From Alisma plantago-aquatica (lineage: Eukaryota; Streptophyta; Magnoliopsida; Alismatales; Alismataceae): a stretch of DNA of 64,000 bases. Below are positions 58,458-64,000 of the stretch, piece by piece. The translations under genes and the position numbers were made by a program. The DNA lies in the NCBI GenBank assembly GCA_963693085.1, contig OY856411.1, positions 67,126,001 through 67,190,000 of the forward strand. The letters are read 5' to 3'. The notes under the pieces are model-generated. The model was not told the DNA's origin, did not search any database, and saw nothing but the letters and a program-made list of their open reading frames with translations. Each line of letters begins with the position of its first letter. The first letter of the stretch is position 1.

Positions 58458-59948
58458 ATGAACAATAGCAAAGTCTAGCATGTTCTCATTATGTGACTCA
58501 AAAAGAAAATAAAAAATCTTAAACCTTAATAGTCCTTAGGGTTAGATTCGTCATCTGTTAGAGACTAGATATGACCTAGCCTCTAGGTTAGCACCTAGAT
58601 GGATGATAACTAGGTCTAGACTAGTAATTATTTTATAGCAAGTCCTAAGATGACATTATTTTCTTATAATATGGCGGTATGGGATGTTACATTATTTGGA
58701 AATGATGTGCATGAAGGAAAGAGAAATCCTAGACATATAGCTTGTCTATGGTAGCTACACTATCCTACACTTTGTTTTCACCCTTTTCATTCAGTGACAT
58801 GGCACTAGACTCTCTACTATGTGTGGGACACTCAGTTTTCTGATTTGGTTTTGATTCCAATCGGATCGAGACTCGATAATTTTCTTTGAAGATTGTTTCA
58901 CCGGAGAAAAACTATATAATATTTTATTATAAAAGTAAGTATTACAAAATTATGTCCACACAAATGTATTAGTAGGAAGTTGTCATGCAACCTAAGTGAA
59001 AGTGAATGACATAATTCAAGAGAGTAGTTATAGATTAGATCTCTAGAGTCTCGTTAGAATATGTGATAGATGGAATAGTTGAAGTATGTTTAGATGATAA
59101 GACCCAAGTCTTTCACACCAAAAAAAAGATATGACATAAGTTTTATGTACATGATATAAGATCGTTTATGAGAATAAATGTTTGTTTGTGAGGACGTATG
59201 TTCAGATTCGAGGATTTGAGTTAAGCTTGATGGTGTAAGCATGTAGACTTTTATGAGATAAGATAAGCTAAGTTAAGTCAAGATGTGAGTCAACAAGAGC
59301 CTCAATCTCTTTTACAAAGGAGGACCTCTAGTGTTAGGACCAATTCTAGGGTTAACTCCAGAGAGAGTGGGACCCACAGGGAGAAGGTCAGAGAAGAGAT
59401 TGGGACCCAGAGGGAGAAGGTCAGAGAACCTGAACTCCAAGATATGAGAATTTTGAGAAATATGTGTTGATATGTCCTAAACTACACTACTCCTGAGTGA
59501 ATGAGTTGAGTTGCTTTTTGTATGGTACCTAGTCTTGTTGAACCTATATGTCCTTGGGAGTACCAAACCCTAGAGATAGAGAGAGGCTAGTTAAAGATGT
59601 GCATGCGAATATGAATATGAGCACCTCTCATCTGGGTGAGGGAGAGCGTCCCAAGACCCTAGAGGAGGTAAACTGTTTTATTTTTTTATGAAGCCTCATG
59701 CTTGGGTTGGTGGTTCCTTGTAGGACTCTAGTGGTGTATCTATGATAGAGAGTTGGGAAATAGTATGTCGTAGGTAGAAAACCTATAAAGATAATGTCAT
59801 ATCATGTTTTTGTTTGTTGTTATGTGGCTAGAGCTTGTAAAGTAATCAACTAGTGCTAATGAGGTAGTCCTGAGAACCCCAGACTAAAGAAGGAAGACAA
59901 AGTTTGTGCATATGATACTCATAGAGATGAGTGAGATCAAAGAGACTG
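58458..59948 (+). other. Gypsy-2 internal region left of the hAT element
   Basis: Non-coding. A 61-codon plus-strand frame at 59285-59470 contains a short arginine/glutamate-rich direct repeat (THREKVREEIGTQREKVRE; DNA unit AGGGAGAAGGTCAGAGAA at about 59378 and 59411). It may be a remnant of gag, but this is not supported by any motif. Confidence 0.5.
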
Positions 59949-59956
59949 AGCATGAC
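59949..59956 (+). repeat. 8-bp target duplication of the hAT element, left copy
   Basis: AGCATGAC is identical to 60884-60891. Confidence 0.93.
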
Positions 59957-60883
59957 TAGACCTGTCAAACGAGTGGGTGGGTTGGATTTGGGTTGGGTCA
60001 TTGTGGGTTTGGGTCTCGCGGGTGCGGGTCAAAAAGATACAATGTAAACGGGTGGATAAGTAGCACACCCAAACCTGACCCAGCGGGTTGCGGGTCACCC
60101 GCGGGAGCCCATATAATATGTGCATAGTGAAGAGATATTGCTAGTTTCTGCACTACGACAAAGAGTAGAATGATTCATTAATAATTTTCAGTGTAAACAT
60201 AACAAAATGAGGGCAACCTTCCACTACTTTTTTCGTTAAACACAATGCTATATCGATTATGATGTTTTGAGATAAAATGTAAGTGATAAAATGAAAAACA
60301 ACCATTTCTGCAATGTACAATAAAAAACTAAATGATATAGATGTTACAAATGGCATAACATATTACCATAACAACACTATATTTTGTCATCTTATGTTAA
60401 AAGTTCTTGATTTTTCATGTCTTTATGATTGTCCAATACATAAAGTGAACCAGAAAGAGAATATAATTATTATGAGTGGATATGAAACATGCATTAAACT
60501 ATATATTCATTAACATAAAAATAATATAGAAGTTAACAAATTTGTTTTCACTAGTGTAAACAATTAACAAAGGAAATCAATAAAGAAAGTTAGACTTTAA
60601 CTCTTTATATTGTATACATTACACGTCATCAATTTAGTTGATTGATATATGTACATGTCTTGCATGTCTTAAGAGTTATATAGATAATATATTTATATTA
60701 ATATATTATTTAGTTAAATGGGCACCCGCGGGTGCCCGTGGATCACCCGTGAAACCCACTAAATAAATGGGTGGGTATGGGTTTGGGTGATTTCTAGTGG
60801 GTGACAAATTTTGCCACCCAAACCCAACTTAAATGGGTCGACCCGTGGGCGCCCGTGGATTTTGACCCAGTTTGACAGGTCTA
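59957..60883. mobile_element. Non-autonomous hAT-superfamily DNA transposon (927 bp)
   Basis: The ends are inverted: TAGACCTGTCAAAC at the left and GTTTGACAGGTCTA-equivalent at the right (AGTTTGACAGGTCTA). A perfect 8-bp target duplication, AGCATGAC, flanks it; 8 bp is diagnostic of hAT. The subterminal regions carry many GGGT/ACCC motifs (GGGTTTGGGT, GCGGGTGCGGGTC, GGGCACCCGCGGGTGCCCG), as in other plant hAT derivatives. The middle is AT-rich and codes for no transposase. Confidence 0.93.
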
Positions 60884-60891
60884 AGCATGAC
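60884..60891 (+). repeat. 8-bp target duplication of the hAT element, right copy
   Basis: AGCATGAC immediately follows the right terminal inverted repeat. Confidence 0.93.
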
Positions 60892-61950
60892 ACTACCCTC
60901 ATGATATGGGTCAGGAGAACCTCAATTGGACTAGATAAAGTTTTAATGTATGTTTACAAGCCACTCATATAAGTTTGTTTAGCACAACCATGATATCATA
61001 TATGTAAGAATGTGACCCAATTTTGAGATGTAATACAAAGATTTAACATGATGGAAAGTCCATTAGTGGTCTAATAATTCTTTATGTATAGATTGTTAAC
61101 CATATACATGACTAATGATGACATCATAAGTTTGATGAATCAAGTGATGAAGTCACTAAGGGGCCCTATGGATGCGAAATTCACAGATTCCGGTAGTTGT
61201 CTATAGAAATTTACACCTTTTAGTATTCTAAATGAGATGAGACAGTGGCAGACAAGTTCCTCTGCATGCAGAATGACGTATAAACAGAGTGAAGTGGGCG
61301 AAGACCTGGAACGAATTCGGCAATCACAAAACCCACCGTTTTGGGTGTTATTTACAACTGCCATTTGTATGTTAAATTTAGTACACAACGGTACAAAATA
61401 AATACCAAATGTGATATCTCTTTGTTAATTTGTTGTATATATCATGAATCAACTACATGAAGTTCAGATTACAGTGCCCAAACTGGGCCTAATTAAGTTG
61501 AAACCAAATATGTAAGTGAAATGAGATCATATTAATGATATATGTCATTTACATGTTAATATCGATGTTTAATTAAGATATTGAATATAGTTTGAAAATA
61601 ATTGGTAGAACGAAATAATGATATCATAGTATTATGGTCTACATTTACATAATGGGTTAATTCTAGGTAACTACTTTAGAACATGGTAGTATGATGTAGG
61701 AACCCTAATGCATGTGTAAAGATAAGGATCAACCCTAACATATGATATATTTTATGACATAACCAAAATTTTAAGCCTTTATTTCAATCATTTATGAAGG
61801 GCATATTCACCCTAGATGTTTTAAAACCACCTAATAGTGGTTTGGATATGATTATGGATCTCTTTATTAGATGTGTTGCACATAGAGTGGAGTCCTACTT
61901 ATGGATGAAGACCTTTTTTCATTTTTCCATAGAGAAAGGAATGGTTAATT
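60892..61950 (+). other. Gypsy-2 internal region right of the hAT element
   Basis: Non-coding; no motif recognised. Confidence 0.5.
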
Positions 61951-62044
61951 TTTAGGACAAAATTTCTTTTAAGATGTATATGATGAGATGAACTAGATTT
62001 TTGGCTAAATTTTGAGGACAAAATTTCTTTTAAGGTGTGTAGGG
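61951..62044 (+). repeat. Duplicated polypurine end of Gypsy-2
   Basis: TTAGGACAAAATTTCTTTTAAG (61952 on) followed by a TGATGAGATGAACT string is repeated about 68 bases later as GAGGACAAAATTTCTTTTAAGG followed by the true LTR start TGTGATGGAGTGAACT. So the polypurine tract together with the first bases of the LTR exists twice in tandem. The second copy directly abuts the right LTR. Confidence 0.75.
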
Positions 62045-62829
62045 TGTGATGGAGTGAACTTTTGAGGTGCTTTGTTTTTACATATTATAATGACATAATG
62101 ATTGTACCTAAAGTTAATTTTGATCATATGAAGGTACTCCAATTGGTTTGGCAAAGGTTTAAAGTGATTTGATGTTAATATCATAACCAATAGTCCTAAG
62201 TGTGTGATATTTCAGATCATATGATGGATTCGTCCAATAGTGGTGACTTGGCACTAAAGTTATTGGAACATACATATGATGATGATAGTTTTATGGTTCA
62301 AATTTCATAATTTTTGGAGATCCCTAAAAGAAGTTATTTGGGGTTGAATATGATGAAATTGTGTGTATGTTTGATTAAATTGATAAATGAGATGATGTTT
62401 ACATGTATATTATGTATACGTAGCTAAGTTTTGAGGAGTAGCAAAGCCTCCTTCTTAGTTGTAATATGGTGATCGGGCAGTATACACCTGTTGTGAGAGT
62501 TGTGTGGTGAGTAGGTTTACAGGTGGATCTATTGTCTATAAGATCCGGTCATAGATTGCAGTATGTGCATATGTAAAAATTTGCTGCTCAATATGTAATA
62601 TCAATATTGTAACAATTCATTATGTAATTGTATGTTAAATGGTGAACATGTGTTGTATGACTTGTTTATTGATCATGTGCATGTATTACTGTTGTTTCCT
62701 TCTGACTTTCTCTGGTTTTCATCTTCTTAGCCTAGTGTGTGGTGTTTTAATTGGGATTCTCACTGAGGTGAAATTTAAATTTCGACATCACACATTAGAT
62801 TAAGTTTCAAAAAATCTGAGGACATCATA
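62045..62829 (+). repeat. Gypsy-2 right LTR
   Basis: It starts TGTGATGGAGTGAAC and ends GAGGACATCATA, where the left LTR has AAGAATGTCACA. The length equals that of the left LTR (785 bp). Confidence 0.88.
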
Positions 62830-64000
62830 ATCATATTAATGAGTTAATTTTATTTTCATTTTAAACTCCCTCTATTATTTCCCACATGAAAGGAATGACG
62901 AAAGGAATTTCCTTAATTTCTAGGAAAGCTTTTCAGCTATACGTATTCTAGAAGCACATAGGAATCATTTCAATTCATTTTGATAATATTTCCTTCACTT
63001 AAGCTTATCGTATTAACATGACTATATTTGTTATCTTAAACTTGAATATCAATATTAAAATTAATTTACCACATTATCATAATGTCAAACATGAGTTTTT
63101 ATCATTGTATTTATTACATGATCATAAATATCAAATGTACTCTAATGGTTTATTATTATAGCATATTTATTGAAGTACATAAGAAAATAATAAGTTCCTA
63201 CTACACTCAGAGTGTCACCATTACATCATAAGTAATACCCATAATGGAATTTAAATAAATGTAAGGATAGTAATTCATGAACGTATGTTGTCACCTTGAT
63301 TTACCACCCTCTCAGGTGTTTGACCTCTGCTACAAGCATAGGGGGAGAGAATGCCTCTCTTAATCCAATACAATCCATGAGCAATTTAGGTGTTCCACAA
63401 TCAAGGGACACATCTTTGAACCACCGAACAAGATCTTTTTATTTTACACCCACTAGTCATCCAAACTCCCCCATAGGTTGTGGGGAGAGGGATCTTTCTC
63501 TCATAATCCCATATATACAATTGTTGGGCATTCCACCTTTGGTATTGTTCCTAGGATAAGGGGTGGATATATTTCTCTCTTCATCCCATACATCCATTCT
63601 AAGATACTCATGCATCAATGGCATAACCCAATTACTTGTGCTAAGAATGTCCTAGATCAAATGTCGATTCTAGTCCTAAACTACCTTTTTGAAACATTTT
63701 TTTGGATCAACTTACATAACTAATCATGATAATCAAGCCTTAATTATCATTTGTATGTGTATTGCTTATTATTCACTATTAGTGATTGTATTATTTATGT
63801 CTCAAGTAATTGTGTGATTTGATATGAAGTCTAAGTGATGCTTATATCTATATTAATTCTATAACAAACGTAAAATATGTCTTGCATGTAGATGACATTT
63901 ATAAAAACACAAAATATTATGGACTTCGTTAGTCAAATTACTTAATGCTAAAATGATATCAAAAAGTCAATAGAATAAGAAAATCACTCAATTTTAACGA
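62830..64000. other. Unassigned AT-rich DNA to the end of the window
   Basis: Three loosely similar pieces of about 30 bases (GGGGGAGAGAATGCCTCTCTT at 63341, GGGGAGAGGGATCTTTCTCTC at 63482, GGGGTGGATATATTTCTCTC at 63560) occur in 63.34-63.59 kb. A related string stands on the minus strand at 56290-56320. No gene motif is seen in the frames at 63296-63723. Confidence 0.4.

Larger units (their letters stand above)
57659..62829 (+). mobile_element. Gypsy-2: non-coding gypsy-like LTR element
   Basis: Two direct LTRs of 785 bp each (57659-58443 and 62045-62829) enclose 3.6 kb. A PBS follows the left LTR and a gypsy-type polypurine end precedes the right one. I see no gag-pol motif, so this is a non-autonomous (LARD-like) copy. 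The internal region carries a 927-bp hAT element. No target duplication is found at the outer ends, which fits the recombined left boundary. Confidence 0.82.

Noticed and set aside
59285..59470. Arg/Glu-rich frame as a small gene
   Set aside because: It lies in the non-coding interior of Gypsy-2, consists partly of a short tandem DNA repeat and has no recognisable motif.
63296..63723. Overlapping plus-strand frames near the window end as genes
   Set aside because: They contain only loosely repeated GGGGAGAG...TCTCTC sequence and no protein motif I can identify.

Overview
The window is eukaryotic nuclear DNA from a flowering plant. It is AT-rich, mostly transposable-element sequence, and holds two intact plant-type F-box/DUF295-family genes. 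The long-LTR Copia copies start like the Angela/BARE group (TGTTGGT...ATGTATGCC). That group is abundant in monocots, so a monocot is my tentative reading; no species can be named. Nothing suggests bacteria, organelles or CRISPR.

Layout. 1-2.9 kb: the 3' part of a decayed L1-type LINE (LINE-1). 2.9-6.9 kb: unassigned AT-rich DNA, then a degenerate polypyrimidine tract (6.9-7.86 kb). 7.9-17.5 kb: a long-LTR Copia (Copia-1) with a perfect 5-bp target duplication and decayed gag-PR-INT-RT-RH. It sits in the leader of a second, minus-strand Copia whose PBS and 1.8-kb LTR lie at 18.16-19.95 kb. That LTR in turn cuts a DUF295 pseudogene. 20-29.7 kb: the gene island. Two minus-strand DUF295 pseudogenes and one intact copy are spaced about 2.17 kb apart. 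A divergent plus-strand F-box/DUF295 gene follows, with its own partial tandem duplicate. A compound palindromic microsatellite and a fold-back MITE lie just downstream of the minus-strand gene. 32.8-39.2 kb: a SIRE-like Copia (Copia-2) with an exact 5-bp TSD, whose RNase H and most of whose 3' LTR are deleted. 40.1-53.8 kb: a minus-strand LINE (LINE-2) split inside its zf-RVT codons by an 8-kb gypsy-like LARD (41-49 kb) with no gag-pol. 55.8-56.3 kb: a short 5'-truncated LINE inserted in an AT microsatellite. 57-62.8 kb: a gypsy-like non-coding element with matched 785-bp LTRs, apparently once part of a tandem sharing one LTR, carrying a 927-bp hAT-type element with a perfect 8-bp TSD. The rest is unassigned.

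The only genes likely to act for the host are the two head-to-head genes at 24.2-25.3 kb (-) and 26.5-27.7 kb (+). By family they would be an SCF substrate receptor and a DUF295-only relative. Everything else is nested insertion, recombination and decay. I see no new biological system. The most informative features are the chimeric LTR-flank-internal-LTR-flank structure of Copia-1, the regularly spaced birth-and-death F-box cluster, and the LARD whose removal restores the LINE-2 reading frame.
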